Origin: Eubacterium sp.
GTDB lineage: Bacteria; Bacillota; Clostridia; Oscillospirales; Acutalibacteraceae
Reading direction: 5' to 3'
Assembly: GCA_022511185.1 (NCBI GenBank)
Contig: JAFLSA010000005.1
Location: 1 to 33,812 of the forward strand
DNA length: 33,812 bases
Shown here: positions 7,904 through 14,118 of the stretch, in pieces
Numbering within the stretch: the first letter of the stretch is position 1
Layout: every line of letters begins with the position of its first letter
Position numbers and translations under genes: made by a program
The notes under the pieces: generated by a model
What the model saw: only the letters and a program-made list of their open reading frames with translations
What the model was told of the DNA's origin: nothing
Databases searched by the model: none

Positions 7904-9952
7904 TTATTCTTTTGCTTCAGAGATTACCCTTTGAGCAATATGCTCAGGTGCTCTTTCATAGCGTGCAAAATCTGTTGTAAACGAGCCTCTGCCCTGTGTA
8001 ATCTGGCGCATTGATGTTGAGAAAGTCGTCATCTCTGCTTCAGGCACTTCAGCCATAATCTCCTGATTACCGTCTGATGTCGGGGTCATACCGAGAACTC
8101 TGCCTCGTCTTCGATTGATATCGCCGATAATATCACCCATTGCGTCATCATTTACGATTGCTCTGAGAGTGACAATAGGCTCAAGAATTACAGGCATTGC
8201 GTTGCTGATACCCTCTTTAAACGCAAGGCTTGCAGCCATCTTAAAGCTCATTTCGCTTGAATCAACAGGGTGATACGAGCCGTCATAAAGAGTGGCCTTT
8301 ACGCCAACCATTTTGTAGCCTGCAAGAACGCCAGACTCCATACACTCGTTTAGTCCCTTTTCAACAGCCGGGAAGAAGTTTTTAGGAACGGAACCTCCGA
8401 CAACTCTCTCGGCAAAGATAAGATTTTCTGTATCATACGGCTCAAACTCAATGAATACATCACCAAACTGACCGTGACCGCCGCTCTGCTTTTTATGTCT
8501 GCCCTGCGCGGAAACCTTCTTTGTAATCGTTTCCCTGTAAGCAACCTTTGGTGTTGCAAGGACTGCCTCAACGCCGAACTTATCCTTAAGCCTTGACACG
8601 GCAACCTCAAGCTGCTGCTCGCCGAGACCTGCTATAATCTGCTGATGTGTTTCAATATTATTGGTGAATTTAAGTGACGGATCTTCCTCGCACAGTCTTA
8701 TAAGTCCTGATGCGATTTTTTCCTCCTCACCCTTCTTAACAGCGCTGATTGCCAATTTGTATGTAGGCGTAGGAATATTAACACCATCAAGTCTTACTAC
8801 GTTAGATGATGAACACATTGTGTCACCTGTCGAAAAGCCGCCAAGCTTTGTTACTGCACCGATATCACCTGCTGAAAGAGATGATGCATCAAGCTGCTTT
8901 GAGCCGAACATCTTGATAATCTTGCCCATACGCTCTTCCTTGCCCGTTGCGGCATTGTAGGCAGGTGTTGATGAAGTAATCTTGCCGCTGACAACCTTAA
9001 AGAAATTGAGCTTTCCGATAAATGCATCGGACACCGTCTTAAAGCAAACTGCTGCAAGCGGACCGTTTTCGTCTGCAATAAGCTCTACAGGCTCGCCGTT
9101 ACTGTCAATCGCGTATTCTGAAGAAGGTGCAGGACAAACATCTGCGATAAAATCAAGCAGCATATCACAGGCAACTCCTGTAAGAGCTGAAAGCGCAAAC
9201 ACAGGAATGATTGAGCCGTCAGCTATGCCAAGCTTAACGCCCTTAATTTTTTCCTCACGTGTGAGCTCCTCGCCCTCAAAGTACTTCTCCATAAGCTCTT
9301 CATCGGTTGAAGCAACAGCCTCAGCAAATACTGCCTTGATGGCCTCAAATCTCGGAACATCTGCAGGCTCCGGGGTTACCTCTTTCTTAGAGCCATTTTC
9401 GTAAAGATATGCTTTGTCGTCAATCATATTGTAATATGAGCGCACCTTGCCTTCTGTCAGCACTGGCACAACGATAGGACAAACCTGTGAGCCGAACTTA
9501 GCAGCTATGCCGTTAAAGCACTTGTAAAAATCAGCACGCTCATCGTCCATTTTGTTGGCAACAAAGATACGTGCAATGCCCTTTGAGCCCGCACTCTTGA
9601 ATGCCTTTTCACTGCCTACTGCAAGGCCTGAACGGGCGGAAGTAACGATAATTGCCGTATCAGCGGCACGAATACCCTCAGCACTGCCCATTGCAAAGTC
9701 AAAGAGACCCGGTGTGTCAATGAAGTTAACTGATTTTCCCTTATAATTTATTGATGCAACGGCACTGTTGATACTGATTTTTCTCTTCTTTTCCTCAGCA
9801 TCAAAGTCGCAAACGGTGTTGCCGTCACCGACCTTACCCATTCTTTCCGTTGCTCCTGCAATATTCAAAAGCGCCTCGCAGAGAGTTGTTTTACCCTTTG
9901 ATGCGTGACCGACAATTGTAATATTTCTTATATTTTCTGAACTATTCCCCAT
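7904..9952 (-). CDS. Elongation factor G-like GTPase (EF-G paralogue, EF-G2 type)
   Basis: This 682-residue translational GTPase has the EF-G domain order: GTPase (about 1-270), beta-barrel domain II, domain III, domain IV and C-terminal domain V. The P-loop is GHASKGKT (15-22) rather than the AHIDAGKT of housekeeping EF-G; DTPG is at 79-82 and NKMD at 133-136. Domain IV carries the HGQFGDVFIEFEP and PVDSSEMSFKMAASLAFKEG segments, and domain V carries NRRRGRVLGM. The altered P-loop and the lack of neighbouring rpsL, rpsG or tuf genes mark it as a second, EF-G2/FusA2-like copy whose role in translation is not settled. It may act in a stress or slow-growth setting, or be a ribosome-dependent GTPase without strong translocation; both are inference. 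It has its own promoter and terminator. The start ATG has a GAAGGG site 8 bases upstream. Confidence 0.92.
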   Translation of the reverse strand: MGNSSENIRNITIVGHASKGKTTLCEALLNIAGATERMGKVGDGNTVCDFDAEEKKRKISINSAVASINYKGKSVNFIDTPGLFDFAMGSAEGIRAADTAIIVTSARSGLAVGSEKAFKSAGSKGIARIFVANKMDDERADFYKCFNGIAAKFGSQVCPIVVPVLTEGKVRSYYNMIDDKAYLYENGSKKEVTPEPADVPRFEAIKAVFAEAVASTDEELMEKYFEGEELTREEKIKGVKLGIADGSIIPVFALSALTGVACDMLLDFIADVCPAPSSEYAIDSNGEPVELIADENGPLAAVCFKTVSDAFIGKLNFFKVVSGKITSSTPAYNAATGKEERMGKIIKMFGSKQLDASSLSAGDIGAVTKLGGFSTGDTMCSSSNVVRLDGVNIPTPTYKLAISAVKKGEEEKIASGLIRLCEEDPSLKFTNNIETHQQIIAGLGEQQLEVAVSRLKDKFGVEAVLATPKVAYRETITKKVSAQGRHKKQSGGHGQFGDVFIEFEPYDTENLIFAERVVGGSVPKNFFPAVEKGLNECMESGVLAGYKMVGVKATLYDGSYHPVDSSEMSFKMAASLAFKEGISNAMPVILEPIVTLRAIVNDDAMGDIIGDINRRRGRVLGMTPTSDGNQEIMAEVPEAEMTTFSTSMRQITQGRGSFTTDFARYERAPEHIAQRVISEAKE

Positions 9953-9987
9953 AAATTTTCCCTTCTTTAAAAAGTTTCTTTGTGCAT

Positions 9988-10016
9988 ATTGTATAATAAT
10001 TTTTAACTTCAGTCAA
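9988..10016 (-). promoter_or_regulatory. Promoter of the EF-G-like gene
   Basis: On the minus strand TTGACT (10011-10016), 17 bases, then TACAAT (9988-9993), close to the housekeeping consensus. The predicted leader is about 30 bases. Confidence 0.7.
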
Positions 10017-10128
10017 CACTATATTGATAATTTTAACAATTATTTTTTTATCTTAATAAAATTTATGCGTTATTTGTACCTTTTTATACGTAAAAAGACA
10101 ATGCAGAAAATATGAAAATAAACAAATA

Positions 10129-10168
10129 ACCACTAACAGAGAGCTTTGTTAGTGGTTTTATTTTTTTG
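10129..10168. terminator. Strong hairpin with T-run, upstream of the toxin locus
   Basis: A 10-bp perfect stem, ACCACTAACA (10129-10138) with TGTTAGTGGT (10147-10156), is followed on the plus strand by TTTATTTTTTT. The minus-strand side is also U-rich, so it may work both ways: insulating the toxin locus from plus-strand transcripts and stopping sigG read-through toward the EF-G gene. No plus-strand gene ends here, so a short unannotated RNA between about 10020 and 10128 is possible. That stretch shows no convincing promoter or open reading frame. Confidence 0.7.
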
Positions 10169-10173
10169 CATTA

Positions 10174-10203
10174 TTGGCAAATATTTGCAATTTAATATAT
10201 AAT
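10174..10203 (+). promoter_or_regulatory. Promoter of the toxin mRNA (RNA I)
   Basis: A -35 TTGGCA (10174-10179), 18 bases, then a perfect -10 TATAAT (10198-10203). Transcription would start near 10210, giving a leader of about 78 bases before the small reading frame. The leader can fold: CTACC/GGTAG at 10222-10237, and CACCCC (10255-10260), which can pair with the Shine-Dalgarno region GGGGTG (10276-10281) and so hide it. Confidence 0.65.
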
Positions 10204-10287
10204 CATTTTGGATAAGGAAAACTACCATTCACGGTAGGCGGTTAAATCTTACCCCACCCCTGCAAAGGGTAAAGGGGGGTGTTAATT

Positions 10288-10362
10288 ATGGATTATCTTG
10301 TTATTATGGCAATAATTATTATTGTTTCAACAGGCTACATAATTACAATAAAAAAGAAGTAA
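10288..10362 (+). CDS. Small hydrophobic peptide, predicted type I toxin (24 aa)
   Basis: The 24-residue reading frame starts with ATG at 10288, behind an unusually strong GGGGGG (10274-10279) site eight bases away, and ends in TAA at 10360-10362. The peptide begins MDYLVIMA, runs through an unbroken hydrophobic core rich in Ile and Val (IIIIVSTGYI) and ends in a basic ITIKKK tail. That is the layout of membrane-inserting type I toxins (single helix, charged C-terminus). It shows no sequence match to Fst that I can see. Its promoter, self-folding leader, 3' terminator and convergent antisense RNA are all present, which is why I call it a gene although it is very short. It lies between the EF-G-like gene and sigG, away from any visible phage or plasmid genes. 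The toxic function is inferred and untested. Confidence 0.6.
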   Translation: MDYLVIMAIIIIVSTGYIITIKKK

Positions 10363-10437
10363 TCGCCTCTCCCAAAGTTGATTACTTCTTTTAATTAACC
10401 ACAGGGGCTAACCGTCTATCGGCAAGCTCCTCATCTG
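10348..10437 (-). ncRNA. Predicted antisense RNA (antitoxin RNA II) of the small toxin locus
   Basis: A near-consensus minus-strand promoter (10443-10471) would start an RNA of about 90 bases near 10437, ending at the same hairpin that ends the toxin mRNA. The RNA is fully complementary to the 3' end of the toxin mRNA, including the last codons and terminator (about 10348-10395). Its 5' half carries GATAGACGGTTAGCCCCTG (10420-10402), which resembles GGTAGGCGGTTA plus a later CCCCTG in the toxin leader (10233-10262). Because the leader copy includes the segment predicted to pair with its own Shine-Dalgarno site, the antisense RNA could supply a substitute in trans. It contains no reading frame of note. 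Existence is inferred from promoter plus terminator. Confidence 0.6.
10352..10392. terminator. Shared bidirectional terminator of toxin mRNA and antisense RNA
   Basis: A 13-bp perfect stem, AAAAGAAGTAATC (10352-10364) with GATTACTTCTTTT (10380-10392), encloses a 15-base loop (10365-10379). The left arm overlaps the last toxin codons and the stop. The minus-strand side ends in a good U tract (A run 10350-10355 on the plus strand) and the plus-strand side in TTTT. In the antisense RNA the loop includes UUUG, which fits the YUNR U-turn used in known antisense loop-loop contacts. Confidence 0.8.
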
Positions 10438-10442
10438 CTTTC

Positions 10443-10471
10443 ATATTATCATATGAATTTTATTTTGTCAA
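10443..10471 (-). promoter_or_regulatory. Promoter of the antisense RNA (RNA II)
   Basis: On the minus strand a perfect -35 TTGACA (10466-10471), 17 bases, then TAATAT (10443-10448). It is stronger than the toxin promoter, as expected for an antitoxin RNA in excess. It lies within the 24-base gap after the sigG stop codon and beyond, so sigG transcription would run into it. Confidence 0.75.
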
Positions 10472-10494
10472 CACAACTCTAATGTGGTGTTTTT

Positions 10495-11262
10495 TTATTT
10501 GCCTTTTATACGCTTAAGGGCGTTTTTTTCGAGGCGGGAGACTTGAGCTTGGCTTATGCCAACCTCCTTTGCAACCTCCATCTGAGTTTTGCCCTGCATA
10601 AATCTGAGATACATAATATTACGCTCTCTGTCATCAAGGCGGCTAATCTCGTCCTTAATCATCATTTCATCTATCCAGTCGCTGTCTGTGTTTGAGTCGC
10701 CGATCTGATCCATTACATATATTGTATCACCGCCGTCGGAATACACAGGCTCATAGAGGGAAACGGGGTCAACAATTGCCTCGAGTGCAAGCACTACGTC
10801 TGCCTTATCCATATCAAGCTCCTTGGCAATTTCCTCAACAGACGGCTCTTTTTGATTTTTGTTTATCAGCCTTTCCTTGACCTGCATTGCCCTGTATGCA
10901 GTATCCCTCATAGAGCGTGAAACGCGAACAGAGTTATTATCACGCAAAAATCTGCGAATCTCGCCTATACACATTGGCACAGCATACGTACTGAATCTCA
11001 CATCGAGGTCAATATTGAAGTTGTCAACAGCCTTAATAAGGCCGATTACGCCGACCTGAAACAAATCATCCATATTTTCCCCACGGTTTGCAAAACGCTG
11101 AATGACGGACAGAACAAGCCTGAGGTTACCGTTAATAAGGTCTTCTCGTGCCTTTTTATCGCCTGCGTGAGCTTTTTTGAGAAGCTCCATTTTTTCATCC
11201 TCTTTAAGCACCTTGAGCTGACTTGTGTTTATTCCGCAAATTTCCACCTTGTTATACTGCAC
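10495..11262 (-). CDS. sigG: RNA polymerase sporulation sigma factor SigG
   Basis: This 255-residue sigma-70 family protein directs late forespore transcription during sporulation. The N-terminus has the SigG mark NKVEICGINTSQL, followed by region 2 (NGNLRLVLSVIQRFANRGE, DDLFQVGVIGLIKAVDNF, FSTYAVPMCIGEIRRFLRDN), region 3 (PVSLYEPVYSDGGDTIYVMD) and region 4 with a helix-turn-helix (GKTQMEVAKEVGISQAQVS). Length matches Bacillus SigG. The start is GTG at 11262 behind AAAGGAAG; an out-of-frame ATG lies four bases upstream. In many Firmicutes sigG follows spoIIGA-sigE; here it stands alone, flanked by the small toxin locus and a kinase/regulator pair. Its presence implies the organism can form spores or descends from a spore former. 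Confidence 0.96.
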   Translation of the reverse strand: MQYNKVEICGINTSQLKVLKEDEKMELLKKAHAGDKKAREDLINGNLRLVLSVIQRFANRGENMDDLFQVGVIGLIKAVDNFNIDLDVRFSTYAVPMCIGEIRRFLRDNNSVRVSRSMRDTAYRAMQVKERLINKNQKEPSVEEIAKELDMDKADVVLALEAIVDPVSLYEPVYSDGGDTIYVMDQIGDSNTDSDWIDEMMIKDEISRLDDRERNIMYLRFMQGKTQMEVAKEVGISQAQVSRLEKNALKRIKGK

Positions 11263-11324
11263 ACATATCTTCCTTTACTTTTTTATGTACAGAATAATTG
11301 CAAAAATTAGTTATGAATATGTAC

Positions 11325-11357
11325 AAAAAACTCCCATCAATATTATTGACAGGAGTT
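11325..11357 (-). terminator. Intrinsic terminator of the regulator/kinase pair
   Basis: The inverted arms AACTCCcaTCAATA and its near-complement (11329-11357, two mismatched positions) are followed on the minus strand by a run of six U (A run 11325-11330). It ends the transcript of the AraC-type regulator and the kinase before sigG. Confidence 0.75.
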
Positions 11358-11383
11358 GGTTAAATTATTGAAATATATGTGAG

Positions 11384-11890
11384 TTATTTTAAAGAATTTA
11401 TGTAGTCATTTACCTGCTTGCGATTTGTGAGCCAAAGTGTTTTTGACTTGTACTGATTGCAGATATTTTTATAGTCCTTTCTTATTTTTCTTGTTCTGCC
11501 TCTATAGAGTATCCACAAGATGAATTCCAAATCAATTTTTTCATCACAGCCGTCAGCCATATCAGGTCTTGTTTTGCCCTTATACATAAAATAACGTTTA
11601 AATACAGATTTAAGGCAGAAAAACCTGTTAAAGCTGAGAATAATTATTTTGTCTGCCCGCTCTAATCTATCAGCTCTGAAAAGGATTTTATAATTGCCGT
11701 CAATTACCCAGCTTTCATTTTTCATAAAATTACTTACTATTTCTTTTCTTTCTTCTTTATCCCTATTCTGCCATCCGGGTTTAAACGCAACAGTATCAAG
11801 ATGCAAAACAGGTATATCATAGTGCTGTGCAAGTATTCCTGCAAGGGTTGACTTACCTGCACCACTATAGCCTAAAACAGCAATTTTCAT
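11384..11890 (-). CDS. P-loop kinase, FlaR/adenylate kinase-like
   Basis: This 168-residue protein has a Walker A motif at its N-terminus, GYSGAGKST (about 7-15), then LHLDTVAFKPGW, a feature of the FlaR-like ('DNA topology modulation protein') group related to adenylate and shikimate kinases. A WVIDGNY segment near 61-67 and a basic lid-like RYFMYKGKTRPDM stretch follow. It probably phosphorylates a small molecule; the substrate is not known, and the old name reflects an effect in E. coli, not a proven role. The ATG overlaps the stop of the upstream AraC-type regulator by four bases (ATGA), so the two are co-translated and probably act together. Confidence 0.8.
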   Translation of the reverse strand: MKIAVLGYSGAGKSTLAGILAQHYDIPVLHLDTVAFKPGWQNRDKEERKEIVSNFMKNESWVIDGNYKILFRADRLERADKIIILSFNRFFCLKSVFKRYFMYKGKTRPDMADGCDEKIDLEFILWILYRGRTRKIRKDYKNICNQYKSKTLWLTNRKQVNDYINSLK

Positions 11891-12792
11891 TTTTCAAGCC
11901 TGACAGGGATATATATTTCTATATACCTGTCCTCCTTTCTGTCGTTATACCAATGATATATAACAAGCTCGGGTGTGGACATAAGCTGATAATTCGTGCT
12001 TGGCAGCCATTCGCAGAAAATCTGCTTACATAATTTGATATAGCTTTCTGTCGGGTATGTTTCACTTTTTGTTTTAAATACGGCATACGTCACCTTCGGC
12101 AAAGTTATTTTGCTTATTGGAAACTGCTTTGCCGTCTCTTTATCAAGCTGAGAGGACTTGCTGACAGGCTGAGCATAATAAAAATCGTAGCCGTCATCAC
12201 CAACGTTATCTATTATACAGTAATCAATAGCGTCATTGAAATTATCTGAGCAAACGGCAGAAATCCCTTTTAGCATCCACTGCTTATTCCTTGTAGACAG
12301 GAATAAATCCTGCTCCTGTCTGCGCCTGTCGTCGCCGTATGGAGTGCCTTCGAAATGCCTTTTATAGCCGAAAAAAGTCTGCTCTTCCCTCTGGACTACA
12401 CTGTAATCTATGAAATTACCGCCCTCGACGGACTCGTAATTTGACAGTCGTGAAAAGGACTTAAGCTGTGCGCTTGATTTTCTCGCCTGCGAGGGAGTTA
12501 TGCCGTGAAATTTAGTAAAGGCTCTCGTAAAGCTCTCCGGATTTTCATAGCCGTATTTTATCGCAAGGTCAAGTATTTTTATGCGTGAGCCTTTTAGCTC
12601 TGCGCCTGCAAGGGTCATTCGTCTTGCTCTTATGTACTCACCCAAGGTGCACCCTGCAAAGACTGAAAACATACGCTGAAAGTGATAACTCGAGCAGTAA
12701 GCACGTGCCGCAATTTCCTCATAATCGAGCTTATTCATAAGGTTATTTTCAATATATTCAATCGCCGTTTCAACACCTGTGATCCAGTTCAT
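11887..12792 (-). CDS. AraC-family regulator with GyrI-like effector-binding domain
   Basis: This 301-residue transcription regulator has two AraC-type helix-turn-helix units in its first ~105 residues: AIEYIENNLMNKLDYEEIA with CSSYHFQRMFSVFAG, and ILDLAIKYGYENPESFTRAF followed by HGITPSQARK. The rest (about 110-301) resembles a GyrI/Rob-type effector-binding domain that senses small hydrophobic molecules or drugs, with a final EIYIPVRLEK strand. The domain order is that of Rob and related multidrug or stress regulators. It shares a four-base overlap with the downstream kinase. The start ATG at 12792 has an AGGAGGTG site. Targets are unknown; self-regulation of the pair is a reasonable guess. 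Confidence 0.9.
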   Translation of the reverse strand: MNWITGVETAIEYIENNLMNKLDYEEIAARAYCSSYHFQRMFSVFAGCTLGEYIRARRMTLAGAELKGSRIKILDLAIKYGYENPESFTRAFTKFHGITPSQARKSSAQLKSFSRLSNYESVEGGNFIDYSVVQREEQTFFGYKRHFEGTPYGDDRRRQEQDLFLSTRNKQWMLKGISAVCSDNFNDAIDYCIIDNVGDDGYDFYYAQPVSKSSQLDKETAKQFPISKITLPKVTYAVFKTKSETYPTESYIKLCKQIFCEWLPSTNYQLMSTPELVIYHWYNDRKEDRYIEIYIPVRLEK

Positions 12793-12891
12793 AGTGCACC
12801 TCCTCTTATGAGATTGTAAAAATATTCTATCATAAATTCATTTGATAATCCTGACTTTTTGTGCGATGTTAAGGGTATTGAGAGAAAAAAT

Positions 12892-12916
12892 AAAGACTTA
12901 GGAATCCTAAGTCTTT
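12892..12916 (-). terminator. Intrinsic terminator of the NahK-like kinase gene
   Basis: A 12-bp perfect stem, AAAGACTTAGGA with TCCTAAGTCTTT, has a single central base, so the effective loop is larger. It is followed on the minus strand by a U-rich stretch (A-rich 12884-12890). It starts 8 bases after the kinase stop codon. Confidence 0.82.
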
Positions 12917-12923
12917 ACTGTTT

Positions 12924-14018
12924 TCAGATATTTCTGATAATATTCTCCATTTTATCCATTTTGCTTTCCATATCCTTAACAAGTGCAAGCTGGTTTTTTG
13001 CCCGGACAAGGTTATGCTTTGGATAGCTTGTTTTAAAATACGTATCTCCGTTAAGATAATCTGTCAAAAACCTCATACCGCATTCAAGGGTCATAAGCTT
13101 TGCTGAAAAAGCAAGATTATCAATCTCGCACTGATTAAAGCTCTCCCCTGCTTCGCTTAGAAATCCCCTTGCATATGCCTTGAAATATTCAAGATTAATT
13201 GCCACCTTTGACGTGTCTTCCTCATCCTCAGCGCACGTATTTGCACCAAAGCGGATCGAGTCTCCGAAATCATAAAGTGCAAGGCCCGGCATTACTGTAT
13301 CAAGGTCGATAACGCAGATTGCGTCATTCGTTTCCTCGTCAAAAATAACGTTATTGAGCTTGGTATCATTATGAGTTACACGAATAGGAAGCTCGCCCTT
13401 TTCAATCAAATCAACAAGGCGTGAGCAGTCATTTTTCCTTGCAATAACAAAGTCAATTTCCTCTTTGCACTCATCGGCTCTGTTTTTCAAATCATTTTTA
13501 ACAGCAGGCAAAAATTCATTTTCAAATCTCCAGATTGTATTGTGGAAATTCGGTATTGTTTCATAAAGTGTCTTTGCAGGAAAGTCTGAAAGATACTTTT
13601 GAAAACGCCCGAAGGCAATACCGCTTTTTTCAAATATTTCTGCACTGTCAACGCTGTCACAGCTTTTGCTGTTGTCAACAAATCTGTATGCACGGTAGCA
13701 GTCGCCGCTTTCAGCCTTATAATACTTATTTCCGTCTATTGTCTTAATATAGTGGAGTGTCTCCCTGTTCGGATCACCGCCGTTTGCTTTAATCCTTTCA
13801 CGGAGAAATGAGGTAACTGCAAACACGTTATCCATTAGCTCGTCAATATTTTTAAAGACGTTTGTGTTTACCTTTTGGATAATATATTTGCGGATTTTTC
13901 CTTCCTCAGTATACGTTGCAATGTAGGTAGTATTAATATGACCTGAGCCGAAAACCTTACACTCAGTTAAATTCCCTTTGAAATTAAAATTTTCAATTAT
14001 GCGCTTTATATCTTCCAT
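12924..14018 (-). CDS. Phosphotransferase, N-acetylhexosamine 1-kinase (NahK)-like
   Basis: This 364-residue protein belongs to the aminoglycoside phosphotransferase fold and most resembles NahK, which phosphorylates N-acetylgalactosamine or N-acetylglucosamine at C1 in the lacto-N-biose/galacto-N-biose pathway of gut bacteria. The N-terminal FGSGHINTTY loop (about 23-32), the catalytic HNDTKLNN (216-223) and the metal-binding DLD (238-240) are all visible, with DFGDSIRFGAN after them. The likely start is ATG at 14018, because an AAGGTG site sits nine bases upstream; an in-frame GTG at 14030 is possible but overlaps that site. It is monocistronic with its own terminator. With the intracellular sialidase and sugar symporter nearby it supports use of mucin or milk-type glycans. 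No lacto-N-biose phosphorylase, galT or galE is seen in the window. Confidence 0.82.
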   Translation of the reverse strand: MEDIKRIIENFNFKGNLTECKVFGSGHINTTYIATYTEEGKIRKYIIQKVNTNVFKNIDELMDNVFAVTSFLRERIKANGGDPNRETLHYIKTIDGNKYYKAESGDCYRAYRFVDNSKSCDSVDSAEIFEKSGIAFGRFQKYLSDFPAKTLYETIPNFHNTIWRFENEFLPAVKNDLKNRADECKEEIDFVIARKNDCSRLVDLIEKGELPIRVTHNDTKLNNVIFDEETNDAICVIDLDTVMPGLALYDFGDSIRFGANTCAEDEEDTSKVAINLEYFKAYARGFLSEAGESFNQCEIDNLAFSAKLMTLECGMRFLTDYLNGDTYFKTSYPKHNLVRAKNQLALVKDMESKMDKMENIIRNI

Positions 14019-14070
14019 AATGAACTTCACCTTGACTAAATTTTAACACAATATATCCTTATATGCAACT

Positions 14071-14107
14071 AAAAAATCCCCTGCATACAACTTTGTATGC
14101 AGGGATT
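14071..14107 (-). terminator. Intrinsic terminator of the efflux adaptor/permease operon
   Basis: The stem AATCCC-TGCATACAA (one bulged C) pairs with TTGTATGCAGGGATT (up to 14107) and is followed on the minus strand by U6 (A run 14071-14076). It lies 12 bases after the permease stop codon. Confidence 0.85.
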
Positions 14108-14118
14108 GTAATCATATA

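Noticed and set aside
8982-9404. 140-codon plus-strand reading frame inside the EF-G-like gene
   Set aside because: It is antisense to a clear, motif-rich gene, has Ser/Ala-rich shadow composition and no ribosome site.
10288-10362. Assigning the small peptide to the Fst family by name
   Set aside because: The locus plan is alike, but the peptide is shorter and shares no recognisable Fst sequence, so no family name or symbol is given.
10461-10495. Hairpin AACACcAC/GTtGTGTT just after sigG as its terminator
   Set aside because: It has a mismatch and no U run on the minus strand, and it overlaps the antisense RNA promoter. Evidence is too weak.
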